Assembly: GCF_018687475.1 (NCBI RefSeq) | Contig: NZ_CP061292.1 | Location: 310,001-374,000, forward strand | Source: Polynucleobacter sp. MWH-UH24A | GTDB taxonomy: Bacteria > Pseudomonadota > Gammaproteobacteria > Burkholderiales > Burkholderiaceae | Length of the DNA: 64,000 nucleotides | Reading direction: 5' to 3' | Shown: positions 54,409-62,343 of the stretch, piece by piece | Layout of the letters: each line of letters opens with the position of its first letter | Position numbering within the stretch: the stretch's first letter is position 1 | Notes under the pieces: generated by a model | What the model saw: only the letters and a program-made list of their open reading frames with translations | What the model was told of the DNA's origin: nothing | The model's database searches: none | Translations under genes and position numbers: made by a program

Positions 54409-55272
54409 ATGAGCACTTCACCCACCGACCCAAATGATTTACTAGCGAAACGCGCTGAGCACACAGGCGATCGTATTGCCACCGAAATGGATCCGCTTGA
54501 GTCGCATCAGTCAGAGATTGATGCATCGACCGATTCAGTAGCGACCTCACGCTTTACCAGCACGCACGATGCCTTTTGGAGTGGGGTGCGGGATGGCCGT
54601 GGAGCGCCAGCGATGGTGCTTTTTGCCGGAATGGTGGGCTTTGGGGCGATGGGGCGCACCAATGGCTTTGATCTGTGGTTTACCACGGCAACGAGCTTTT
54701 TAATGTTTGCACTGCCAGGCCAGATTGTGATGCTCGAGATGATTTTGGTGGGTGCCTCATCACTCACCATTGCGCTGGCGACCACGCTCACCGCCACCCG
54801 CTTTGTGACTATGACCGCGACCCTCTTTCCGATGCTCCATGAGCGCGATCGCAATAAGGCGCTCTATGCCAAAGTGCACCTTTTAGCGATGACCGCGTGG
54901 GCGGTTTCTTTGAAAGAATTCCAAACGATTGAATCTAAACATCGCCTAAGTTACTTTGTGGGGCTTGGGATCTTGTGCTGGTTGATTTCAGTACCGGGAA
55001 CGATTGTGGGATTTTTAATTGCGGGTTCAGTGCCGATGCCCATTACTTTGGGCCTCATCTTTATTAATCCCCTTTTTTTCTTACTTACCTTTACTGAGAT
55101 TAAGGTGAGTGGCTATCGCTTAGCCATTCTTCTTGGCAGCATTGCCGGTCCCATCTGTTATTTACTCGATCGCGATACAAGCCTACTCACCGCGGGACTG
55201 ATTGGCGGTACGTTGGCCTACTGGATTGATCGGCGCTGGATTCGGCGCTATGACCGAAAGGCGTCCTCATGA
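54409..55272 (+). CDS. azlC: AzlC-family branched-chain amino acid exporter, large subunit
   Basis: 287 aa. The first about 65 residues are hydrophilic and low-complexity (Ser/Thr/Asp-rich), unusual for AzlC, so the true start could be further in; no better start is obvious. From there follow about six membrane segments with the family sequence GVRDGRGAPAMVLFAGMVGFG and ATRFVTMTATLFPML. AzlC with AzlD forms an exporter for leucine, isoleucine or valine (or analogues). Overlaps azlD by 4 bases. Confidence 0.85.
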   Translation: MSTSPTDPNDLLAKRAEHTGDRIATEMDPLESHQSEIDASTDSVATSRFTSTHDAFWSGVRDGRGAPAMVLFAGMVGFGAMGRTNGFDLWFTTATSFLMFALPGQIVMLEMILVGASSLTIALATTLTATRFVTMTATLFPMLHERDRNKALYAKVHLLAMTAWAVSLKEFQTIESKHRLSYFVGLGILCWLISVPGTIVGFLIAGSVPMPITLGLIFINPLFFLLTFTEIKVSGYRLAILLGSIAGPICYLLDRDTSLLTAGLIGGTLAYWIDRRWIRRYDRKASS

Positions 55273-55652
55273 GTGTGACAGCATCTCTAGCCCAAAACCT
55301 CGATACCGCCTTTGCGATTCAACAGGGGTGGGGCGCATGGCTTGCACTCTTAGCCGCGTCTCTTGGAACCTATGTCTGCCGCGCAGTGGGAGTAATGCTC
55401 TCGGGGCAAGTGAGTCAAGATAGCGAGTTCTTTCGCTGGCTCTCGGCGGTGACCTATGCGATGGTGGCAGCACTCACCATTCGCTTGATATTTTTGCCCA
55501 TTGGACTTTTGGCCACCGTACCGCTCTACCTGCGGATTCTCGTGTGCGTAATGGCTTTGGGGGTGATGCTTTCCAATCCCAATCGGCGTTTGGTGCCGGC
55601 ATTGCTCACCGGTACTTTATTGATGGTCACAATCGGGGTGATTTGGAAGTAA
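55269..55652 (+). CDS. azlD: AzlD-family small membrane subunit of the amino acid exporter
   Basis: 127 aa with three to four hydrophobic segments, including LALLAASLGTYVCRAVGVML, the AzlD N-terminal signature, and RILVCVMALGVML. Co-translated with azlC through an ATGA overlap. Acts in the inner membrane as the partner of AzlC. Confidence 0.87.
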   Translation: MSVTASLAQNLDTAFAIQQGWGAWLALLAASLGTYVCRAVGVMLSGQVSQDSEFFRWLSAVTYAMVAALTIRLIFLPIGLLATVPLYLRILVCVMALGVMLSNPNRRLVPALLTGTLLMVTIGVIWK

Positions 55653-55673
55653 AGACCCCAGGTATTTTGTGTG

Positions 55674-55694
55674 TATAATGTGTATAAAATACAC
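55674..55694 (+). promoter_or_regulatory. hicAB promoter -10 and inverted repeat
   Basis: TATAAT at 55674-55679 is directly followed by GTGTAT-aaa-ATACAC (55680-55694), a perfect 6-bp inverted repeat ending two bases before the hicA ATG. The layout fits autorepression by HicB. The leader would be very short. No clear -35 is present. Confidence 0.5.
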
Positions 55695-55696
55695 GA

Positions 55697-55888
55697 ATGT
55701 CCAGTAAACAACTCATCCAACTTTTATTACGCGATGGTTGGAGGTTAAGGAGCTCAAAAGGTTCTCATCATGTTTTTGTTCATGCGACGAAGTTAGGACA
55801 TATTTGTGTGCCACACCCAAAAAAAGATTTAGGAATTGGGCTGGTTCAGAAATTGTTAAAACAAGCTGGAATAAATAAAGGTGGGTAA
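55697..55888 (+). CDS. hicA: HicA-type mRNA interferase toxin
   Basis: 63 aa. The whole family core is present: KQLIQLLLRDGWRLRSSKGSHHVF with the catalytic His in KGSHH, then ICVPHPKKDLGIGLVQKLLKQAGI. HicA degrades mRNA and tmRNA when free of HicB. The start is at the ATG right after the palindrome. Confidence 0.94.
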   Translation: MSSKQLIQLLLRDGWRLRSSKGSHHVFVHATKLGHICVPHPKKDLGIGLVQKLLKQAGINKGG

Positions 55889-55889
55889 T

Positions 55890-56282
55890 ATGAAATATCC
55901 AATTGCCATTGAGATCGGTAGTCTAAAAAAATCGTGGGGCGTTGTGGTACCCGATCTACCGGGTTGCTTTTCTGCTGCTGATTCTGGAATTGATGAGGCG
56001 ATCGAGAATGCAAAAGAAGCGATTGAGCTATGGATTGAAGTCGCGCTTGAGAAGGGAATGGAAGTTCCAAAACCAAGCTTAATTACTGATCTTCAGAAAA
56101 AAAAGGAATTTAAGGGTTGGATTTGGGCAGTTGCTGAGATCGATCCTGCTTTACTATCCGACGAGATTGAACGTATTAACATTACGTTACCGAAGAGAGT
56201 GCTTAGCCGATTAGATGCAAAAGCCAAGAAAGCGGGCGAGACTCGCTCAGGATTTATTGCGCACTTGGCTCTGTGCGCATGA
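55890..56282 (+). CDS. hicB: HicB-type antitoxin
   Basis: 130 aa from the ATG at 55890, one base after the hicA stop (a GTG at 55881 is in frame but less likely). N-terminal partial RNase H-like domain GVVVPDLPGCFSAADSGIDEAIENAKEAIELW; C-terminal DNA-binding ribbon-helix-helix RINITLPKRVLSRLDAKAKKAG. Neutralises HicA and represses the operon. Confidence 0.93.
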   Translation: MKYPIAIEIGSLKKSWGVVVPDLPGCFSAADSGIDEAIENAKEAIELWIEVALEKGMEVPKPSLITDLQKKKEFKGWIWAVAEIDPALLSDEIERINITLPKRVLSRLDAKAKKAGETRSGFIAHLALCA

Positions 56283-56306
56283 GTTTTAGCTAGCATGAAC
56301 TAGTTT

Positions 56307-59300
56307 TTAGCTTACTAGATGCTGTTCTAGAACCTTCGCAATATGCACAGCCTCGCGGCTTGCTCCATCGGCAATTTGGTGACGACAGCTCGTACCATCC
56401 GCAACCACGATTGCATTGGATTCCTTGCGAATGCGTGGTAATAAACTGAGTTCCGCCATTTGTTTGGAAGCCTCGATATGCTCCACCTCATACCCGAAGC
56501 TGCCTGCCATGCCACAGCACGAGGATTCAATTAGTTGGGGGTTGGCATTCGGAATCAGTTTCAGTAATTCAAGGGCGGGGCTTACTGCCGCAAAGGCTTT
56601 TTGATGGCAATGGCCATGCACCAGAATTGGCTGAGCGGACTCCTTGAAGTTCGGCACAAACCGATTGGCTTTGTGTTCGCTGGCTAAAAACTCTTCAAGG
56701 AGTTGGGCGTGCTTACTCACGACTTGCGCAGGCTCACCTAGGCCCATCGTGAGCGCTTCATCGCGTAAGGTAAATAAGCACGAGGGCTCTAGACCCACAA
56801 TTGCTATCCCTTCTTTTGCATAGGGTGCTAGATGATTAACTAGAGCCGAGAGTCGGGTTTTCGCTTCGTCGACCATGCCAGAGGCTAAGTAGGTTCGACC
56901 ACAACAAAATGGTTGTTGTTTACCTTTATCTTTTGCAGGTTGCGCCACATGAACCGCGTAGCCTGACTTTTGTAACACAGCAAGCGCCGCGTGAAGATTC
57001 TCATTCTCAAAATAGGCGTTAAAGGTATCGGCAAAGAGCACGACGCGCTTGTCATGCTTGGTGAGTTCCTCGGGGGTTGCAAATGGCAGGGGTGCTTGAT
57101 TCCAAAAATGCTTGCTTTTCCAGACCGGCAAGGAGCGCTGAGCACTAATTCCGGTGAACCACTCCTGGATCTTGGCGAAGAGCGGGATGTGATTACGTAG
57201 ATTCATGAGCGCAGGCAAAGCAGGAATGCGTGCAATCACTGGTGCGTAGTTGGGCAGGTGGGCGACCAAGCGATCACGCAGGGTATGACCAAAGCACTCT
57301 TTGTATTGCGCCAAATACTCAATCTTCATTTTAGCCATATCCACGCCCGTGGGGCACTCGCGTTTGCAGCCTTTGCAACTCACGCACAAATCCATCACCT
57401 CTTTCACTGCTTGGGTGGCGAGTGGCAAATGGGCGGGGGGTATATCACTCGTGTGACTAATTTGTCCTGAGATGGCAAGCCGCAAGGTGTTGGCACGACC
57501 GCGGGTGAGATCTTTTTCATTGCGGGTGATGCGATAACTTGGGCACATCACATCGGCATCAAATTTACGGCAATGCCCATTGTTATTGCACATCTCAATC
57601 GCTTTGGCTAAACCCTGCGCAGGATCGCCACCGGTGCCCGCTGCAGTAACCGCTTCGGTCACGGGATTGTTTTGGACATTCCAGGCGGACCAATCGAGCT
57701 TTGGTTGAACATTAATGACCTGATAGGAAGGCGGATAGCGAAAGTACGCACTGTCATCCATTTTGGGGGGATTGACAATCTTGCCGGGATTGAGAAGCCC
57801 ATTGGGGTCAAACCGTGTTTTGATTTTGGCAAGTGCCTCGGTAATCTTGGGACCAAATTGCCAGCTGATCCACTCGCCACGGCACAGACCATCGCCATGC
57901 TCGCCACTAAAGGCGCCTTTGTACTTACGGACAAGCTCAGCGGCTTCTTCGGCAATCGCGCGCATTTTGAGCGCCCCATCGCGGCGCATATCTAGAATCG
58001 GGCGTACGTGTAACGTGCCGACAGACGCATGGGCATACCAAGTGCCGCGTGTGCCATGCTTACGAAAGACCTCGGTCAAGACTTGGGTGTACTCGGCTAG
58101 GTACTCAAGTGGTACAGCGCAATCCTCAATAAAGCTCACGGGTTTGCCATCACCCTTTAGGCTCATCATGATGTTAAGTCCCGCCTTGCGCACTTCCCAT
58201 AAGTTTTTTTGCATGGCGGCGTCGGGCATCATCACGACTGATCCAGGTAGACCCAAATCGCTCATGAGCGCATCGAGGTCTTGGAGTTTTTGTAAAAGCG
58301 GTGCATGCTCATCACCGCTAAACTCGACGAGCAAAATCGCATCAACGGTTTTGGCGTTGGCGTCTACGAGCGCCGTCTCAATCGTTTTGCGAAACGCAGG
58401 GTTGTTACGCGAAAGATCGATCATGGTGCGATCAACGAGCTCCACCGCCGTGGGTCCTAATTTCACGATGTGCTGCGCGCTATCCATCGCTTGATAAAAA
58501 CTCGCAAAGTTCACGACTCCTAAGACCTTGTGCTTGGGTAGACGCGAAAGTTGGAGCGTTAAGGATTTGAAGTAGGCGAGGGTGCCTTCACTGCCCACTA
58601 ATAGATGGGCGAGATTGACACTGTTATCCAAGGTGTAGGGCAGCTCGCTTTGGGGATGAAAGACATCTAAGTTATAACCTGCGACTCGGCGCATCACTTT
58701 GGGCCAATGTGCGTCAATCTCGGGCTTGAGATCATCGACCAAGTGTTTGACAAAGTCACCCAAGACTTTGGCACGGCCTGTGCTCTTGGAATATGCCCCA
58801 AAGCTAGCGAGCTCACCATTAGCCAGCCAGGCGTTAATCCCCAAAACGTTATGCACCATATTGCCATACGCAATCGAGCGACTACCACACGAGTTATTGC
58901 CTGCCATGCCGCCAATGGTGGCCTGTGCAGCGGTCGAGACATCCACCGGATACCAAAGCCCATGGGATTTGAGGTGAGTATTGAGATGGTCAAGCACCAT
59001 GCCGGGCTCAACCTCCACCGTAGCATGATCTGGATCAGTGAGATCGAAAGAGAGGATTTTACGAAAGTGTTTGCTGTTATCAATCACGAGTGCGGCGCCC
59101 GTGGTCTGTCCGCATTGACTGGTGCCGCCACCGCGGGGCAGAACAGGAATGCCGGACTCGTTTGCAACCCCAAGAGCCACTTCAATATCGTGTGCCGATT
59201 TAGGAACAAGAACTGCTACCGGGAATTGTTGGTAGATCGATGCATCGGTCGCATAGCGCCCGCGACTTGCACCATCAACCAAAACCTCGCCTTCAACGTG

Positions 59301-59375
59301 CTGTTGGAGTTTGGTGGAAATCTCGGGTGGCAGGCTGCTTAAGGTAAAGCTAGGATCGGGTGCAATTGTGGTCAT
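56307..59375 (-). CDS. ydiJ: YdiJ-type FAD and Fe-S oxidoreductase (D-2-hydroxyacid dehydrogenase)
   Basis: 1022 aa, matching the about 1018 aa of E. coli YdiJ. The N-terminal FAD-binding domain (GGGTSQCGQTTGAALVID; ATIGGMAGNNSCGSRSI) is followed by an FAD-oxidase C domain with FSGEHGDGLCRGEW, then iron-sulphur binding with CNNNGHCRK and CVSCKGCKRECPTG (about residue 662), and a CCG domain with SCCGMAGSFGYE. Family members oxidise D-2-hydroxyglutarate or D-lactate, passing electrons to the membrane. Divergent from a GlcG-like gene with a 30-base inverted repeat between them. Confidence 0.88.
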   Translation of the reverse strand: MTTIAPDPSFTLSSLPPEISTKLQQHVEGEVLVDGASRGRYATDASIYQQFPVAVLVPKSAHDIEVALGVANESGIPVLPRGGGTSQCGQTTGAALVIDNSKHFRKILSFDLTDPDHATVEVEPGMVLDHLNTHLKSHGLWYPVDVSTAAQATIGGMAGNNSCGSRSIAYGNMVHNVLGINAWLANGELASFGAYSKSTGRAKVLGDFVKHLVDDLKPEIDAHWPKVMRRVAGYNLDVFHPQSELPYTLDNSVNLAHLLVGSEGTLAYFKSLTLQLSRLPKHKVLGVVNFASFYQAMDSAQHIVKLGPTAVELVDRTMIDLSRNNPAFRKTIETALVDANAKTVDAILLVEFSGDEHAPLLQKLQDLDALMSDLGLPGSVVMMPDAAMQKNLWEVRKAGLNIMMSLKGDGKPVSFIEDCAVPLEYLAEYTQVLTEVFRKHGTRGTWYAHASVGTLHVRPILDMRRDGALKMRAIAEEAAELVRKYKGAFSGEHGDGLCRGEWISWQFGPKITEALAKIKTRFDPNGLLNPGKIVNPPKMDDSAYFRYPPSYQVINVQPKLDWSAWNVQNNPVTEAVTAAGTGGDPAQGLAKAIEMCNNNGHCRKFDADVMCPSYRITRNEKDLTRGRANTLRLAISGQISHTSDIPPAHLPLATQAVKEVMDLCVSCKGCKRECPTGVDMAKMKIEYLAQYKECFGHTLRDRLVAHLPNYAPVIARIPALPALMNLRNHIPLFAKIQEWFTGISAQRSLPVWKSKHFWNQAPLPFATPEELTKHDKRVVLFADTFNAYFENENLHAALAVLQKSGYAVHVAQPAKDKGKQQPFCCGRTYLASGMVDEAKTRLSALVNHLAPYAKEGIAIVGLEPSCLFTLRDEALTMGLGEPAQVVSKHAQLLEEFLASEHKANRFVPNFKESAQPILVHGHCHQKAFAAVSPALELLKLIPNANPQLIESSCCGMAGSFGYEVEHIEASKQMAELSLLPRIRKESNAIVVADGTSCRHQIADGASREAVHIAKVLEQHLVS

Positions 59376-59390
59376 GAATCAAACAAATTT

Positions 59391-59420
59391 AAATCAATAA
59401 ACAATTGATTGTATTGATTT
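59391..59420. promoter_or_regulatory. inverted repeat in the ydiJ/glcG divergent promoter region
   Basis: AAATCAATA / TATTGATTT (9-bp perfect arms) around a 12-base centre containing CAATTGATTG. It starts 15 bases upstream of the ydiJ start and ends about 77 bases before the GlcG-like start. The repeated AATCAA/TTGATT words suggest a dimeric or oligomeric regulator. The regulator is unknown. Confidence 0.45.
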
Positions 59421-59497
59421 GGGGCTAAATTCGGGGAGGACCCTAATCCATGGCAGAATGACCCTAAAGAAACTACTCATATATCAAGGAGACCACT

Positions 59498-59914
59498 ATG
59501 CTTGCCAATAAACCCTATTTGCGCCAAGTCGATGTGCAAAAAATTTTAGATGCCGCTAATGCCCATGCCGAAAAACACAACTGGGCGGTCACGATCGCCG
59601 TGTGTGATGATGGCGGCCATTTGTTGGGACTGATTCGACGCGATGGGTGCGCTCCAGTTTCTTCTTATATTGCTCAAGACAAGGCACGCTCATCTGCAAT
59701 GGGTAAACGTGAGAGTAAGGTGTATGAGGACATCATCAATAACGGCCGAACCGCTTTTGCGACCGTCCCTCACATTAAGGGTATGCTCGAAGGTGGGGTC
59801 AATATTGATTTAGATGGTCATACGATCGGTGCGGTAGGCGTTTCTGGTGTCAAGTCCGCCGACGATGCAGGGATCGCTCGAGCCGGCATTGCGGCAATTT
59901 TGCCAAAATCCTAA
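59498..59914 (+). CDS. GlcG/HbpS-family small protein
   Basis: 138 aa. Family core: ANAHAEKHNWAVTIAVCDDGGHLLGLIRRDG, KARSSAMGKRES and the C-terminal GHTIGAVGVSGVKSADDAGIARAGI. These proteins accompany glycolate or other hydroxyacid oxidases and some bind haem; their exact role is unsettled. The divergent YdiJ-type dehydrogenase fits this association. An AAGGAG lies 8 bases before the ATG. Confidence 0.85.
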   Translation: MLANKPYLRQVDVQKILDAANAHAEKHNWAVTIAVCDDGGHLLGLIRRDGCAPVSSYIAQDKARSSAMGKRESKVYEDIINNGRTAFATVPHIKGMLEGGVNIDLDGHTIGAVGVSGVKSADDAGIARAGIAAILPKS

Positions 59915-59966
59915 TGTAAATCACGCGAACCCCAGACCCAGGGGCTTAACCCTGTAAAATCAAGGG

Positions 59967-61346
59967 GTGCCTACAAAAACCGATCCAAACCTACCTGATC
60001 TGGGTAGTGAGCCCAGCGCTAATTTTGCTGATTTCCAATTAGATCCCAAGATCCTCAAAGCAGTTGAGGAGCAGGGCTATACCCAGGCAACTCCAATTCA
60101 GGCTAAGGCGATTCCAGTCGTCCTAGAAGGTCGGGATGTGATGGGCGCAGCCCAAACGGGAACTGGTAAGACCGCCGCCTTTACCCTGCCGATTATTCAG
60201 AAGCTCTTGCCTCAGGCCAACACGAGTACCTCACCCGCACGCCACCCCATTCGGGCCTTAATTTTGACCCCGACCCGGGAGTTAAGTGATCAGGTGGCTG
60301 ATAACGCAAGCCTTTATGCCAAATTCACTGATTTGCGTACAGCCGTTGTATTTGGAGGTGTTGACATCAAACCCCAGACGGCGTTGCTGCGATCGGGGGT
60401 GGAGATTTTGATTGCAACCCCCGGGCGTCTACTCGACCACATCACCAGTAAAACGGCCGATCTATCGCAAGTGCAACTCTTGGTATTGGATGAAGCCGAT
60501 CGCATGCTGGATATGGGCTTCTTGCCTGACCTGCAACGGATCATCAATTTGATTCCTGCACAACGTCAGACCTTATTGTTCTCTGCCACCTTTTCTCCAG
60601 AGATTAAGAGGCTCGCACAAACCTACTTACGTAACCCCGTGACCATTGAAGTGGCTCGGCAAAATGCCGCCGCCGATACGGTCAATCAAGTAGTGCACTT
60701 GGTGCCCTCCGAACATAAGCGCTCAGCCATCGTTGCGATTTTGCAGAATCGTACGAAGGCCGGATTAAGTCGCCAGTGCATCATCTTTACCAATAGCCGA
60801 ATGGGATGTGCTCGGTTAGCGACTGCATTGGAGCGCGATGGTATCAAAGCAGCTGCGATTCATGGGGATAAAAGCCAAACCGAGCGAATGGCAACCTTGG
60901 AAGCGTTTAAGACCGGTGCAATCGATGCTTTGGTGGCTACCGACGTTGCGGCACGTGGCTTAGATATTGCGGATATGCCATGCGTGATTAATCATGAACT
61001 CCCTTTTAACGCTGAAGACTTCATTCATCGGATTGGGCGTACTGGGCGTGCGGGAAGCAAAGGTGATGCAATTGCCTTAGTTGACGATAGTGAAAAGCGT
61101 TTGCTCGAGGATATTGAGAAGCTTATGAAGCGCAAGCTGACGATTGCGCGATTACCAACCAGTGAGCGTGAGAGTAAAAGCAGTGGTTCCAAATCAATTG
61201 CAGCGGACCCATTTTTCTACATGCCTTATGAGCCTGGGCAAACCGCGGCAGCACCAAAGCAAGAACCAACGAGTGCATCGATTAAGCCAAGTGCCAATCA
61301 AAAAAAGCCAGTGCTTGGGGCACTTTTGGGCGGTACTAAAAAGTAA
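59967..61346 (+). CDS. rhlE: DEAD-box RNA helicase, RhlE type
   Basis: 459 aa, GTG start at 59967. Helicase motifs in order: Q motif GYTQATPIQ, I AQTGTGKT, Ia PTRELSDQV, II DEADR in VLDEADRMLDMGF, III SATFS, then IV-VI including VATDVAARGLDIA and HRIGRTGRAG. The C-terminal about 75 residues are basic and low-complexity, as in RhlE. Assists ribosome maturation or mRNA turnover. Its stop directly abuts the gluQ stop on the other strand. Confidence 0.92.
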   Translation: MPTKTDPNLPDLGSEPSANFADFQLDPKILKAVEEQGYTQATPIQAKAIPVVLEGRDVMGAAQTGTGKTAAFTLPIIQKLLPQANTSTSPARHPIRALILTPTRELSDQVADNASLYAKFTDLRTAVVFGGVDIKPQTALLRSGVEILIATPGRLLDHITSKTADLSQVQLLVLDEADRMLDMGFLPDLQRIINLIPAQRQTLLFSATFSPEIKRLAQTYLRNPVTIEVARQNAAADTVNQVVHLVPSEHKRSAIVAILQNRTKAGLSRQCIIFTNSRMGCARLATALERDGIKAAAIHGDKSQTERMATLEAFKTGAIDALVATDVAARGLDIADMPCVINHELPFNAEDFIHRIGRTGRAGSKGDAIALVDDSEKRLLEDIEKLMKRKLTIARLPTSERESKSSGSKSIAADPFFYMPYEPGQTAAAPKQEPTSASIKPSANQKKPVLGALLGGTKK

Positions 61347-62309
61347 CTAAATGATGTGGCGCTCCCGCCACTCTTGAACCTTAAGGTTTAACCATTGCGT
61401 AATACTCCCACCAATCGGATCATTTTGTAATCCCAAGTGATTTGCCGCACGGCAGAGGCTGGCTCGAACCGACTCCGAGTGAGCAATATCAACTGCAGTC
61501 GCTTTTGTTTGTTTACTGAGTTTCTCGCCAGCATCATTGGTCACGAGTGGCAAATGCAAATAACTCGGGGTTTGATAACCCAAGCAGTGCTGTAAATGGA
61601 TTTGCCGTGCGGTGTTGCTGAGTAAATCTTCGCCTCGCACGATATGCGTGATCTCTTGTAAATGATCATCGACCACTACCGCTAACTGATAGGTGAAGAG
61701 TTCGTCGGCCCGGCGTAGCACAAAGTCACCCACTTGCGTATTAAGATCTTGGGTTTGCTTACCTAAATCTTGATCCGTAAAGCTGATCTGGCACTCGTGT
61801 GGTAAGCGAATGCGCAAGGCATGATTTTGAATCGATACCTTTCGTTCTCGACACGTCCCCGGGTAAATCAATTCTTGATTAGGCTTAATCGGAACACCTT
61901 CCTTTTGTAAGACCTCTTCAATTTGCTTGCGGGAGCATTGACAGCCATAGATGCGATCGATCGTGATGAGTTGTTCTAGAGCGTTTTGATAGTGAGTTGT
62001 CCGTTGAGATTGCCAGACCGGTGCCTCGTCCCATTCCAAACCACACGCTTGCAGTTGATCCAAGATCAACCGATCGGCCCCAGGTACTGTTCTGGGGGCA
62101 TCCACATCTTCGATGCGAACCAGCCATGTTCCATCATGCGCTCTGGCATCGAGCCAACTGCCTAAAGCGGTCGCCAGTGAGCCAAGGTGAAGGGGTCCCG
62201 TAGGTGATGGGGCAAAGCGCCCCCGGTAGGGCCTCTTACTCGCAGGGCCTTCCTCTGACCTAGTGCCTTGATTGAATTGGGGATTTAAAGAGCGGGTCAT
62301 GGGGCTCAT
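61347..62309 (-). CDS. gluQ: glutamyl-Q tRNA(Asp) synthetase
   Basis: 320 aa. A shortened glutamyl-tRNA synthetase without the anticodon-binding domain: RFAPSPTGPLHLGSLATALGSW (HIGH-like), RIEDVDAPR, zinc-site cysteines in YGCQCSRK and YPGTCRERK, and KLSKQ (KMSKS-like). It attaches glutamate to the queuosine base of tRNA-Asp. About 25 N-terminal residues precede the core; a later Met is possible as start. Divergent from dnaE with 34 bases between starts. Confidence 0.92.
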   Translation of the reverse strand: MSPMTRSLNPQFNQGTRSEEGPASKRPYRGRFAPSPTGPLHLGSLATALGSWLDARAHDGTWLVRIEDVDAPRTVPGADRLILDQLQACGLEWDEAPVWQSQRTTHYQNALEQLITIDRIYGCQCSRKQIEEVLQKEGVPIKPNQELIYPGTCRERKVSIQNHALRIRLPHECQISFTDQDLGKQTQDLNTQVGDFVLRRADELFTYQLAVVVDDHLQEITHIVRGEDLLSNTARQIHLQHCLGYQTPSYLHLPLVTNDAGEKLSKQTKATAVDIAHSESVRASLCRAANHLGLQNDPIGGSITQWLNLKVQEWRERHII

Positions 62310-62343
62310 GATTTGGGGGTGCGCACAGCTAAAATCATCTCAT

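Noticed and set aside
57763..58494. Long + strand frame (243 codons) opposite the ydiJ-like gene
   Set aside because: Antisense shadow of a well-conserved gene in GC-richer DNA; Ser/Arg/Pro-rich translation without any domain. The same holds for the frame at 58707-59342.
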